Part shown: positions 6,897 through 13,769 of the stretch, one piece after another
Layout: each line of letters begins with the position of its first letter
Numbering within the stretch: the first letter of the stretch is position 1
Assembly: GCA_022425845.1 (NCBI GenBank)
Contig: JAKMEU010000114.1
Coordinates: forward strand, 1-13,769
Reading direction: 5' to 3'
Source of the DNA: Luminiphilus sp.
GTDB taxonomy: Bacteria > Pseudomonadota > Gammaproteobacteria > Pseudomonadales > Halieaceae
Length of the DNA: 13,769 nt
Translations under genes and position numbers: made by a program
Notes under the pieces: model-generated
Seen by the model: only the letters and a program-made list of their open reading frames with translations
What the model was told of the DNA's origin: nothing
Database searches by the model: none

Positions 6897-8203
6897 AGGA
6901 TAAACCTTGAGAGATCTTCATCCCCCGCCAGCTCGGCCAAGTGGCTGTCAACATAAGCCCTGTCGATCGTCACTGCGGTGTCGCTTAACCCGGCATCGGC
7001 GGCGCTAAAAGAGATGTCCTCAAGAAGGCGTTCCATTGCTGTGGCCAGTCGCCGTGCACCAATATTTTCTGCACGTTCATTAACCTGCCAGGCAATCTCG
7101 GCGATGCGTTCCACGCCACACTCGGTGAAGTGCACATCGAGCCCCTCGGTCCCCAGCAGGGCGCGGTACTGACCGGTGAGCGACGCTTTGGGTTCAGTCA
7201 GGATGCGTCTGAAGTCGTCGGTCGTCAGGGCCTGCAGTTCGACTCGAATGGGCAGCCGGCCCTGAAGCTCAGGTATCAGGTCAGCCGGCTTGGAGAGGTG
7301 GAAGGCGCCCGATGCAATGAAGAGTATGTGGTCTGTTTTAATGGTGCCGTGCTTCGTTGTGACTGAGCAGCCCTCTATCAAAGGCAGCAGGTCACGCTGC
7401 ACGCCTTCACGGGAAACGTCAGCGCCTCCCACCTCACCGCGCTTCGCGACCTTGTCTATTTCGTCGATGAAAATAATGCCTGTCTGTTCAGCAGCCGTTA
7501 CGGCCTGGTTCTTCAGGTCCTCAAGATCGATGAGCTTAGCCGCCTCCTCTTCCGCGATGAGCTTCAGAGCCTCCCGGACAGGTACCTTGCGCGGCTTCCC
7601 TCCCTGTTTCAGGTTGGCAAACATGCCCTGAAGCTGCTGGGTCATCTCTTCCATGCCGGGAGGGGCCATAATATCGACACCCATCGAAGGTGCCTTTACC
7701 TCCACCTCCACCTCGCGTTCGTCGAGATCACCCTCTCGCAGCTTTTTGCGCAGTATTTGCCTTGTGCTGGTGTTGCTGTCCTCGCGTCCCGGTGGCAACA
7801 GCAAATCGAGCAGCCGCTCTTCGGCCGCATCGGTTGCCCGGGTCTGTACCTTAGCCATTGCCTCTTCCCGCAACAGGGATATCGCGGTTTCAACCAGATC
7901 CCTGATCATCGATTCGACGTCCCGACCGACATAACCCACTTCAGTGAACTTGGTGGCTTCCACTTTGACAAAGGGCGCGCCCGCCAGCTTGGCCAGCCGC
8001 CGTGCGATCTCGGTTTTGCCCACCCCGGTGGGCCCGATCATCAGGATGTTCTTGGGGGTGATCTCACCCCGGAGTTCGGCGTCAAGCTGTTGCCTGCGCC
8101 AGCGATTGCGCAGCGCAATAGCGACGGCACGCTTGGCCTCACTCTGGCCGATGATGTGCTGGTCAAGGGCATGGACGATTTCGCGTGGTGTCATGTTCGA
8201 CAT
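6893..8203 (-). CDS. hslU: HslU, ATPase subunit of the HslVU protease
   Basis: HslU is the AAA+ unfoldase that threads substrates into the HslV peptidase in the cytoplasm. The 436-residue protein has PREIV and LDQHIIGQ at the N-terminus (6-20) and Walker A GPTGVGKT (57-64). The pore loop GYVG is at 90-93, and an insertion (I) domain spans roughly 110-240. Walker B is IIFIDEID (243-250), followed by the sensor-2 arginine motif IGARRL (381-386). The C-terminal tail EDLSRFIL (429-436) inserts into HslV to activate it. The tail is identical to what I recall of E. coli HslU, so the protease is expected to be functional. The start is ATG 8203-8201, 3 bases after hslV, with a weak ribosome-binding site, consistent with coupling. 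The stop overlaps the DUF971 gene. Confidence 0.98.
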   Translation of the reverse strand: MSNMTPREIVHALDQHIIGQSEAKRAVAIALRNRWRRQQLDAELRGEITPKNILMIGPTGVGKTEIARRLAKLAGAPFVKVEATKFTEVGYVGRDVESMIRDLVETAISLLREEAMAKVQTRATDAAEERLLDLLLPPGREDSNTSTRQILRKKLREGDLDEREVEVEVKAPSMGVDIMAPPGMEEMTQQLQGMFANLKQGGKPRKVPVREALKLIAEEEAAKLIDLEDLKNQAVTAAEQTGIIFIDEIDKVAKRGEVGGADVSREGVQRDLLPLIEGCSVTTKHGTIKTDHILFIASGAFHLSKPADLIPELQGRLPIRVELQALTTDDFRRILTEPKASLTGQYRALLGTEGLDVHFTECGVERIAEIAWQVNERAENIGARRLATAMERLLEDISFSAADAGLSDTAVTIDRAYVDSHLAELAGDEDLSRFIL

Positions 8204-8206
8204 AGG

Positions 8207-8743
8207 TCAGCCCAGGGTTTCGATGGTGTGGTGGTGGTTGGTAAAAACACAGATATCACCCGCTATGGACAGGCCTTTGGCGACGATGTCTTCGGCAGAC
8301 AGCGTGGTGTTGTCCAGCAGGGCACGGGCGGCAGCCTGGGCGTAGGGTCCACCCGAGCCAATGGCAATCAGGCTATCTTCGGGCTCTATGACATCCCCGT
8401 TCCCTGTGATCACCAGTGATGTATCCCGGTCTGCCACTGCCAGCAGTGCCTCCAGCCTTCGCAGCGAACGCTCTGAACGCCACAATTTGGCGAGTTCCAC
8501 AGCGGCACGGGTCAGTTGACCCTGATATTTTTCGAGCTGGGCTTCGAACAGCTCAAACAGCGTAAAAGCATCCGCCGTACCACCGGCAAAACCAGCGATG
8601 ACTGCGTCTCGATAGAGCCGTCTTACCTTTCGGGCGTTGCCTTTCATGACCGTGTTGCCCATCGACACCTGCCCGTCGCCACCTATGGCAACGCGGCCAT
8701 CCCGCCGAACCGATACTATGGTGGTCCCATGGAATTGTTCCAC
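8207..8743 (-). CDS. hslV: HslV, threonine peptidase subunit of the HslVU protease
   Basis: HslV forms the double hexameric proteolytic core of the bacterial proteasome-like HslVU complex. In the 178-residue protein the catalytic threonine is T7 in GTTIVSVRR, exposed after removal of a six-residue leader MEQFHG. Other signatures are GGDGQVSMG (21-29), KGNARKVRRL (34-43) and GFAGGTADAF (51-60), the conserved proteasome-like core, and GSGGPYAQAAARAL (128-141). Length is normal. The start is GTG 8743-8741 with a strong site GGGAGGA 8 bases upstream; the next candidate starts would remove the conserved TTIVSVRR. The SPOR gene stops 18 bases upstream, so any dedicated heat-shock promoter must lie inside that gene. 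Confidence 0.97.
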   Translation of the reverse strand: MEQFHGTTIVSVRRDGRVAIGGDGQVSMGNTVMKGNARKVRRLYRDAVIAGFAGGTADAFTLFELFEAQLEKYQGQLTRAAVELAKLWRSERSLRRLEALLAVADRDTSLVITGNGDVIEPEDSLIAIGSGGPYAQAAARALLDNTTLSAEDIVAKGLSIAGDICVFTNHHHTIETLG

Positions 8744-8761
8744 TGCGCTCGTCCTCCCTCG

Positions 8762-9355
8762 CTAAGGTGATCGGGGCCTGCGTAACAGCAGGGTATCGAT
8801 GGATTGCTGCGCTGTGATTGACCGCGCATGGGCCATCTTGGAGCGGCTCTCAAAGGGACCGAGATAAACCCGGAACCATGCGCCGTTGTCGTTCTCCGTT
8901 CGTTCTATCGTCGCTTCCAAACCCAGCAGCGCCAGTTCACCTCTTCTGCGATCGGCGTCTTCCCGAGCCCTGAAAGAGCCTGCCTGCAGTACATAGAGGT
9001 CGCCACCCCCACTGCCGTTCGTATCGGGAGGGTCGATGTCCGAGGTCAGATCAAGTGTTTGCGATGGCAATACGGTGTAAAAGTCGAAACGGGGCTGGGA
9101 CTCTGCCTCATCGACGCTCGGGGCGCTATCCGCCAGCGTCTCGATATCAGTCGCGCCCTCCCGGGCCAGCCAGGTGACGCCTGCCGCACCGATCACCACC
9201 CCGGCAAGTGCGCCCACGATAAAACCCTGCATGTGAGCCAGGGAAAGTGACGGCGGGCCCGCGTCGGTTGGTGATTTGCGGCTGGCCGGCTTACGCGTAC
9301 CGGAAGGCTTGCTGGTTGCCCTCTTTGCCGGTGTTCTTCGCTGGGTGCTGGCCAA
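8762..9355 (-). CDS. SPOR-domain (FtsN-like) single-pass inner-membrane protein
   Basis: The 197-residue protein has a basic, Lys/Arg/Pro/Ser-rich cytoplasmic N-terminus (1-35) and one membrane helix (about 43-63, GFIVGALAGVVIGAAGVTWL). A periplasmic linker with the FYTVLPSQ motif (92-99) follows, then a C-terminal SPOR domain (about 118-192; YVLQAGSFR at 121-129, WFRVYLGPFES at 160-170). SPOR domains bind denuded peptidoglycan at the septum, so a role at the division site or in wall remodelling is likely. This layout, between argS and hslV, matches the SPOR gene at that place in pseudomonads. It is shorter than E. coli FtsN and I cannot say it is the essential FtsN. The start is TTG 9355-9353, 2 bases after argS, supported by GGAGAG 9 bases upstream; the first in-frame ATG (codon 42) would remove the whole cytoplasmic part. 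Confidence 0.9.
   Translation of the reverse strand: MASTQRRTPAKRATSKPSGTRKPASRKSPTDAGPPSLSLAHMQGFIVGALAGVVIGAAGVTWLAREGATDIETLADSAPSVDEAESQPRFDFYTVLPSQTLDLTSDIDPPDTNGSGGGDLYVLQAGSFRAREDADRRRGELALLGLEATIERTENDNGAWFRVYLGPFESRSKMAHARSITAQQSIDTLLLRRPRSP
8826..8854 (-). promoter_or_regulatory. Weak candidate heat-shock (sigma-32-like) promoter for hslVU inside the SPOR gene
   Basis: On the minus strand CTTTGAG (8848-8854) precedes GCCCATGC (8826-8833), resembling a degenerate CTTGAA...CCCCATNT sigma-32 promoter about 80 bases upstream of the hslV start. Known hslVU operons are heat-shock controlled, which motivates the search. The match is imperfect (5 of 7 defined bases in the -10) and both elements fall within codons of the SPOR domain, so chance is a real possibility. 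Confidence 0.2.
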
Positions 9356-9357
9356 TG

Positions 9358-11046
9358 TTACATACTCTCCGGTGCTGACACGCCGAGGAGGTCAAGGCCA
9401 TTGGCTATGACCTGTCGTGTGGCCTCAGCCAGGCTCAGCCTTGCCAGTGATTGGCTCTTGTCACCCTCATCCACCAATTTGTGAGCGTTGTAAAAACCGT
9501 GAAATGCGGACGCAAGCTCACGTAGGTAATTGGCAATAGCGTGGGGCTCGAGTTGCTGTGCCGCCGCGTGCACCACATCGGGGAACTTGGACAACAGCAG
9601 TGCCAGGGTCAGAGCCTCGGGTTCTACCAGTTTATCCAGTTGATCCAGCCCGGACTCCGGCGTCCAGTCCGCAGCCTGAGCGAGGGCTTTGCGTTTGACG
9701 CTGCAAATGCGTGCGTGAGCGTATTGAATGTAGAAAACCGGATTCTCGTTGGATTGGGCCAGCGCGAGGTCTATGTCGAAGGTGAGCTGTGAAGACGCTG
9801 ATCGTGCGGCGAGGAAAAAGCGTGTTGCATCCTGACCCACCCAGTCGATCAGGTCCCTGAGGGTCACGTAGCTGCCAGCGCGCTTGGACAGCTTCACCTC
9901 TTCCCCGTCCCTGAGCACGGTGACCATCTGATGCAGTACATACTCCGGCCATCCCTCCGGAATGCCTTCCTCCAGGCCCTGAAGGCCTGCCCGTACCCGG
10001 GTAATCGTGCTGTGGTGGTCAGCTCCCTGCTCATTGATGACGCGCCGGTAGCCCCGATTCCATTTGTTCAAATGGTAGGCCACATCGGGGACAAAATAGG
10101 TGTATTCCCCTTCTTTCTTGCGCATCACGCGGTCTTTGTCGTCACCAAAATCGCTGGTTCTCAGCCACAGTGCGCCACCTTCTTCGTAGGTGTGCCCCGC
10201 CTGCTCCAGAGCGGCAACCGTCTCATTCACCTCGCCACTGTCATAGAGCGAGCTTTCCAGGAAATAGTTATCAAAGCGCACTCCAAAAGCTTTCAAGTCA
10301 AGGTCCTGCTCACGGCGCAGCCACGCAACGGAAAAATCTCGAATGGCTTCCAGATTGTCCACCGCGCCCAGCGCGGTGATGGAGCGATCTGCCGCAGAAA
10401 CGGTCGCGCCATCCTGGTAGGCGGCGGCCAGGTCTGCGATGTACGTGCCGCGATACCCGTCCTCGGGCCATTCTGGGTCATCGGGTGTCAGGCCCTGTGC
10501 ACGGGCCTGCACCGAGCGCGCGAGATTTGCGATCTGCTGCCCTGCGTCGTTGTAGTAGAACTCCCGCTGTACATCCCAGCCCGTAGCGGATAGCAGTCGG
10601 CAGAGAGAGTCGCCGATGGCGGCGCCACGGCCGTGCCCTACATGCAGCGGCCCCGTGGGGTTGGCTGATACAAACTCTACCTGGACCTTGCGCCCGGCGC
10701 CTATATCAGAGGATCCGAACGCGGATCCCGAGGCCAGGATTTTTCCAATGACCTCGACGTGGCTGGCCTGATTCAGGAAAAAATTAATGAAGCCGGGACC
10801 CGCGATCTCTGCTTTTGCGATCAGTGTGTTCTCGGGTAATGCAGCGACAAGGACCTCGGCAAGATCCCGGGGCGCCATGCCTGCCCGCTTAGCCAGAACC
10901 ATGGCGAGATTGGTTGCGAGATCGCCATGGCTGCTGTCCCGAGTGTGGTCAACCTGAGGTTTCAGATCCGGGACCTCGGGCACCAGATTGTCGGCTACGA
11001 GGGTCGCCAGGGCCGTTTCCAGAAGCGAAGCGAGCGCTTCCTTCAT
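9358..11046 (-). CDS. argS: Arginyl-tRNA synthetase ArgS
   Basis: ArgS is the class I synthetase that charges tRNA-Arg. From ATG 11046-11044 the protein is 562 residues. It has an N-terminal additional domain (about 1-115; SSHGDLATNLAMVLAK 38-53 and IAGPGFINFF 81-90). The HIGH-type motif HVGHGRG (135-141) sits in FVSANPTGPLHVGHGRG, followed by EFYYNDAGQQ (162-171), YDSGEV and ADHHSTITR (342-350). The KMSKS-equivalent is KLSKRAG (385-391), and a C-terminal DALR anticodon-binding domain ends in SAPESM. An in-frame GTG at 11061 would add five residues. I prefer the ATG because its GTGGAG lies 9 bases upstream as a ribosome-binding site and because MKEALASLL aligns with the family N-terminus. The SPOR gene follows at 2 bases. 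Confidence 0.97.
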   Translation of the reverse strand: MKEALASLLETALATLVADNLVPEVPDLKPQVDHTRDSSHGDLATNLAMVLAKRAGMAPRDLAEVLVAALPENTLIAKAEIAGPGFINFFLNQASHVEVIGKILASGSAFGSSDIGAGRKVQVEFVSANPTGPLHVGHGRGAAIGDSLCRLLSATGWDVQREFYYNDAGQQIANLARSVQARAQGLTPDDPEWPEDGYRGTYIADLAAAYQDGATVSAADRSITALGAVDNLEAIRDFSVAWLRREQDLDLKAFGVRFDNYFLESSLYDSGEVNETVAALEQAGHTYEEGGALWLRTSDFGDDKDRVMRKKEGEYTYFVPDVAYHLNKWNRGYRRVINEQGADHHSTITRVRAGLQGLEEGIPEGWPEYVLHQMVTVLRDGEEVKLSKRAGSYVTLRDLIDWVGQDATRFFLAARSASSQLTFDIDLALAQSNENPVFYIQYAHARICSVKRKALAQAADWTPESGLDQLDKLVEPEALTLALLLSKFPDVVHAAAQQLEPHAIANYLRELASAFHGFYNAHKLVDEGDKSQSLARLSLAEATRQVIANGLDLLGVSAPESM

Positions 11047-11095
11047 AGTTATGTACTCCACACAGTTCGATAATGGGTGTCCATCTGCGGGCCGG

Positions 11096-11101
11096 ATTAT
11101 C
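11096..11101 (-). promoter_or_regulatory. Possible -10 element upstream of argS
   Basis: GATAAT (5 of 6 to TATAAT) occurs on the minus strand 49 bases before the preferred argS ATG, in the roughly 98-base gap after priA. No convincing -35 hexamer sits at the right distance (TGTCAA or GTCAAA only). A promoter in this gap is reasonable from gene layout, but the exact site is uncertain. Confidence 0.22.
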
Positions 11102-11144
11102 CCCGAGCCAGCGCAGTTTTGACAGGGCAGGCCATGGGTTATCG

Positions 11145-13352
11145 TTACAGAGGCTCAGTTGGATCAATGTCGACAAACCAGCGCAGGCCACGGGGTGGGC
11201 GTTGCGCGGTTGCCGCCTCGACCAGCGCCCGCATCGTAGATTGTATCGCGACCCTGCTGGGCCCCGTTGCAATCAGATGGCATCGGTAAAGGCCTGCCCG
11301 TCGTGCCATGGGTGCGGCCAGTGGGCCCACCAGTCGAACGCCGTGCCCCGACGCTACAGGTTCGGACTGCCCTGCAAGGGCCTGCAGAAAGGCAAGCCCC
11401 GCATTGGGGTCGGGACTGTCGCAACGCAGAGCGGCCAGCGCGCCGTGGGGGGGAAGGCCCTGCAACCTGCGTGCCTCGAGTAAACCTGCCGCCAGCGTGC
11501 TCCAGTCGGTTTCCAGCACCGCTTCTATAATGGGGTGGTCAGGGTGGCGGGTCTGTATCAAAACTTCACCGGGCCGCTCGGCGCGTCCCGCTCGTCCACC
11601 GACCTGGGTCAGAAGTTGGGCCAGTCGCTCTTCACCTCTGAAGTCGGGGCTAAACAGCATGGCGTCGGCATCAAGCACACCCACACGCGTAACCCGGGGA
11701 AAATGGTGGCCTTTTGCAAGCAGCTGGGTGCCCAGCATGATGCAGGGTCCGCCGCTTGCGACCGAATCCGCAAAGGAGGCCATCGCGTGGCGACCCGACA
11801 TATTGTCGCTGTCCACCCTGTGGATAGGGGTGTCGGGGTACTTATTCCTCAGCGCCTGCTCTGTTTGTTCCGTACCCAGCCCGCTGGTAACCAGGCGTTT
11901 TCCGCCACAATCCGGGCAACTGTTCGGTAGGGGCTCCTGATAACCGCAATGGTGGCAGTGCAATCGCGGTGGCTTGCGATGCAGGGTTTCCCGGGCATCA
12001 CAGTGCCGACATTCCCCTACCCAGCCGCAGTCATGGCAGAGGAGGGCGGGCGCAAAGCCACGACGGTTGAGAAACAGCAGTACCTGCTCGCCCTGTGACA
12101 GGGCGGTCGCTGTGCTCTCCTCCAGTGTGGATGACAGGCCCGCCCTGAGCTCCAGTCCACGGATATCAATGACGTGCTTTTTGGGCGGACTGGCCCCTGT
12201 CGCCCGGCGTGTTAGTTGATGCCAGTGATAACGCTGGCTGCGGGCGTTGGCCATCGATTCAAGGCTGGGCGTGGCAGAGCCCAGTAGAATCGGGCAGTCG
12301 GTCAGCTGGGCCCTTTTCACTGCGACATCTCTGGCCGAGTAGCGCAATCCGTCCTGTTGGCTGAGGGATGTGTCGTGTTCTTCATCCACAACAATCAAGC
12401 CAGGGGCGTGCAGCGGTGCAAAAACCGCGGAACGGGTCCCGACGATGATTGCCGCTTTACCCAGGCGAGCCGCATGCCAGTTACGATCGCGCTCAGCATC
12501 ACCGAGGCCCGAGTGCAGAGCAACAACGGGAGCTTGAAAGCGCTGCTCAAATCGTTGCAGCAACTGCGGTGTCAGACCAATCTCCGGTACCAGCACCAGC
12601 GCCTGTTGCTGTTTACGCAGTACTGCCGCAATGGCCTGGAGGTAGATTTCGGTCTTGCCGCCTCCGGTTACGCCCTCCAGTAAATGACAGCTGAAACAGC
12701 CCAGCATGCCGGTAACAGCGGCGATGGCAGCGGCCTGTTCAGCGTTGGGCTCCAAGGGTTCTCTGCTTTCCCAGTTTTGCTCCTCCACGATCACCACGGG
12801 CTCTATAAGGTCTCCCGCCTTAAGGCGGCGCAGGTTGTCGGGCTGAAACCCTGCGTTCAGAAGTGCGCTTCGGGTCCTCGGTCCATCCCGAAGTGCCGCA
12901 ACGAGAGCCTTTTGGCGGGGCGACCGGCGCAGGGAGTCCTGTGACAGGCCTTCGCCACGGGTTGTGAGACGAAACCCCGCTTCACCACATTTCGCGGGAT
13001 CCTGTCCGCGCCGTTCCCGTGGCGCCAGCCCCAGCATCAACGTTTCTCCCGGAGGGTGCTGGTAGTAATCGGCTGTCCAACAGAGGAGTTCCATGACCCG
13101 GCTGTCGATTAAGGGGGTGTCATCGAGGATCGCTTCAACTGCCTTTAGTTTGTCAGGAGCAAAGCTGCCGGACTGGGCTATGCCCGTGACGACGCCGGTC
13201 AGTACTCGCGAGCCCAGGGGCGCGCGAATCCGGGTTCCGGGCTCTGGCAGCTTGTCACAGCCTACTGGAGGCAGGTAATCGAGGTGCTGCCGCAGCGGCA
13301 CTGGCATGGCGCACTGCAACCGTAGCTGTTTTCTGTCTCGCGCCTCTGACAA
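11145..13352 (-). CDS. priA: PriA, primosomal replication-restart helicase
   Basis: PriA is the 3'-to-5' DNA helicase that recognises stalled forks and reloads the replisome. The predicted 735-residue protein has an N-terminal DNA 3'-end-binding domain (MPVPLRQHLDYLP, 16-28; WTADYYQHPPGE, 92-103), Walker A GVTGGGKT (227-234), DEEH (323-326) and GSATPS (358-363). Eight zinc cysteines follow in four CxxC pairs (439/442, 448/451, 466/469, 479/482), then motif VI QVGGRAGR (583-590) and a C-terminal domain. Walker A has G where S is common. The start is uncertain. TTG 13352-13350 has AGAGGA 6 bases upstream and keeps the first beta strand. TTG 13376 lacks a well-placed site, and the first ATG (13307) would cut into the conserved N-terminus. 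It is divergent from rpmE. Confidence 0.95.
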   Translation of the reverse strand: MSEARDRKQLRLQCAMPVPLRQHLDYLPPVGCDKLPEPGTRIRAPLGSRVLTGVVTGIAQSGSFAPDKLKAVEAILDDTPLIDSRVMELLCWTADYYQHPPGETLMLGLAPRERRGQDPAKCGEAGFRLTTRGEGLSQDSLRRSPRQKALVAALRDGPRTRSALLNAGFQPDNLRRLKAGDLIEPVVIVEEQNWESREPLEPNAEQAAAIAAVTGMLGCFSCHLLEGVTGGGKTEIYLQAIAAVLRKQQQALVLVPEIGLTPQLLQRFEQRFQAPVVALHSGLGDAERDRNWHAARLGKAAIIVGTRSAVFAPLHAPGLIVVDEEHDTSLSQQDGLRYSARDVAVKRAQLTDCPILLGSATPSLESMANARSQRYHWHQLTRRATGASPPKKHVIDIRGLELRAGLSSTLEESTATALSQGEQVLLFLNRRGFAPALLCHDCGWVGECRHCDARETLHRKPPRLHCHHCGYQEPLPNSCPDCGGKRLVTSGLGTEQTEQALRNKYPDTPIHRVDSDNMSGRHAMASFADSVASGGPCIMLGTQLLAKGHHFPRVTRVGVLDADAMLFSPDFRGEERLAQLLTQVGGRAGRAERPGEVLIQTRHPDHPIIEAVLETDWSTLAAGLLEARRLQGLPPHGALAALRCDSPDPNAGLAFLQALAGQSEPVASGHGVRLVGPLAAPMARRAGLYRCHLIATGPSRVAIQSTMRALVEAATAQRPPRGLRWFVDIDPTEPL

Positions 13353-13404
13353 GCGACGTCCTCTGTAGTCCGACAAGATGTGCGGTATTTGCTCCCCGAA
13401 GGAG

Positions 13405-13432
13405 TTGAAAAACCATCGGATTCTGGTAATCT
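13405..13432 (+). promoter_or_regulatory. Candidate promoter for rpmE
   Basis: TTGAAA (13405-13410, 5 of 6 to consensus) is followed after 16 bases by TAATCT (13427-13432), which is preceded by TGG and so resembles an extended -10. Predicted transcription would begin near 13439, giving a leader of about 47 bases before the rpmE ATG. The -10 match itself is poor (3 of 6), so the call rests mainly on the -35, the extended element and position in the divergent gap. Confidence 0.4.
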
Positions 13433-13450
13433 TCGCGCTCTTTTTTTATC

Positions 13451-13472
13451 GCATCTCCCGTGGGGCGGATGC
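13451..13472 (+). promoter_or_regulatory. Stem-loop in the rpmE leader abutting the ribosome-binding site
   Basis: GCATC (13451-13455) pairs perfectly with GATGC (13468-13472); inside, CCC (13457-13459) can pair with GGG (13463-13465) around a GTG loop. The stem ends directly against AGGGA (13473-13477), the Shine-Dalgarno sequence of rpmE. E. coli rpmE is known to be autoregulated by its own product L31 at the translation level, so this hairpin is a candidate target. That link is inference. Confidence 0.4.
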
Positions 13473-13485
13473 AGGGACTCACGCA

Positions 13486-13701
13486 ATGAAAGCCGATATT
13501 CATCCACGTTACGAGGAAATCACCGCTCGCTGTAGCTGCGGAAACGAGATCAAGACGCGCTCTACCGTCTGTGAAGACATTCTGTTGGATGTTTGCAGCC
13601 AATGCCATCCCTTCTTTACCGGCAAGCAGAAAATCGTCGATACTGGGGGTCGGGTCGACCGTTTTAACAAACGGTTTGCGGGTAGAAGCCTGAAGAAATA
13701 G
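13486..13701 (+). CDS. rpmE: 50S ribosomal protein L31 (bL31, zinc-binding type)
   Basis: L31 is a small protein of the large ribosomal subunit that bridges to the 30S head. From ATG 13486 the protein is 71 residues and matches my memory of E. coli RpmE almost throughout: MKADIHPRYEEITA (1-14), CSCGN (16-20), DVCSQCHPFFTGKQ (35-48) and GGRVDRFNKRF (54-64). The zinc-type (C+) ligands C16, C18, C37 and C40 are all present, so it is the zinc-containing paralogue and not the YkgM type; C29 is an extra cysteine. The frame is open back to 13378 but those 36 codons are not L31-like, and AGGGA 8 bases upstream supports the ATG chosen. It is the only plus-strand gene, monocistronic, with its own promoter candidate and terminator. 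Confidence 0.98.
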   Translation: MKADIHPRYEEITARCSCGNEIKTRSTVCEDILLDVCSQCHPFFTGKQKIVDTGGRVDRFNKRFAGRSLKK

Positions 13702-13720
13702 TTTCCCCAAGGGAAGCAAG

Positions 13721-13745
13721 CGCCGGCCGAGCCGGCGTTTTTTTT
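13721..13745 (+). terminator. Intrinsic terminator of rpmE
   Basis: CGCCGGC (13721-13727) and GCCGGCG (13731-13737) form a perfect 7-base-pair GC-rich stem with a 3-base loop, followed by eight T residues (13738-13745). It begins 20 bases after the rpmE stop codon. Flanking A/T bases could extend the stem further. This is a textbook Rho-independent terminator. The last 24 bases of the window after it hold nothing I can assign. Confidence 0.95.
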
Positions 13746-13769
13746 GTCTCAAATGTTGCTGAGCGGCAT

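Noticed and set aside
7757..8419. A 220-codon plus-strand open frame opposite hslU and hslV
   Set aside because: Antisense to two highly conserved genes, spans their junction, and shows no recognisable domain.
9931..10593. A 220-codon plus-strand open frame opposite argS
   Set aside because: Antisense shadow of a conserved synthetase; no motif or ribosome-binding site of note.
11119..11145. Perfect plus-strand TTGACA in the priA-argS gap, as an antisense promoter into priA
   Set aside because: No acceptable -10 at 16 to 18 bases (TATCGT only at 15), and no plus-strand gene would be served.
13378..13485. 36-codon N-terminal extension of L31
   Set aside because: Not L31-like, covers the predicted promoter and leader hairpin, and the ATG at 13486 has a good ribosome-binding site and matches the family start.
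13255..13752. A 165-codon minus-strand open frame covering rpmE and the priA start
   Set aside because: It is antisense to L31, crosses its terminator, overlaps priA out of frame, and its sequence is basic low-complexity.
1..13769. A novel defence, mobile or biosynthetic system
   Set aside because: All sixteen genes belong to recognised core families in a conserved order; there are no transposases, integrases, tRNA integration sites, direct-repeat arrays or atypical composition islands that I can see.

Overview
The window looks like a chromosomal core region of a free-living, aerobic, Gram-negative gammaproteobacterium. It encodes an aerobic ubiquinone pathway (UbiE, UbiJ, UbiB), a TatABC exporter, HslVU, PriA, a gammaproteobacterial-type L31 and a periplasm-facing SPOR protein. 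Gene order matches what I remember of Pseudomonas chromosomes (rpmE, priA, argS, a SPOR gene, hslV, hslU, a DUF971 gene, then ubiE, ubiJ, ubiB, hisI, hisE, tatA, tatB, tatC). The polyhydroxyalkanoate genes that lie between the DUF971 gene and ubiE in pseudomonads are absent here. Moderately high GC and that difference make me favour a marine relative (Cellvibrionales/Halieaceae-like) over Pseudomonas, but this is inference only.

Layout, right to left because all genes but one are on the minus strand. At the right end rpmE (bL31) lies on the plus strand with a leader hairpin and a strong intrinsic terminator. It is divergent from priA (replication-restart helicase). Next come argS, a FtsN-like SPOR-domain membrane protein, and hslV-hslU with a tightly coupled DUF971 gene. 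The ubiquinone genes ubiE-ubiJ-ubiB follow, then the two single-domain histidine enzymes hisI-hisE, then tatA-tatB-tatC. At the left edge is the first 402 codons of a MscS-family mechanosensitive channel whose 3' end lies beyond position 1.

The minus-strand genes are packed closely. Four junctions overlap by 4 bases (tatB/tatC, hisI/hisE, ubiJ/ubiB, hslU/DUF971), and the gaps at SPOR/hslV, argS/SPOR, ubiE/ubiJ and hslV/hslU are 2 to 18 bases. The larger gaps (roughly 70 to 135 bases) are at priA/rpmE, priA/argS, DUF971/ubiE and tatC/mscS; these are the likely places for promoters or transcript ends. Six of sixteen genes appear to use GTG or TTG starts.

There are no tRNA or rRNA genes, CRISPR arrays, insertion sequences, phage genes or toxin-antitoxin pairs that I can see, and no gene-free stretch over 300 bases. 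I found no convincing undescribed system. The items most worth a second look are a stem-loop abutting the rpmE ribosome-binding site, the cysteine-free DUF971 protein translationally coupled to HslU, and the extended periplasmic domain of the MscS-family channel.
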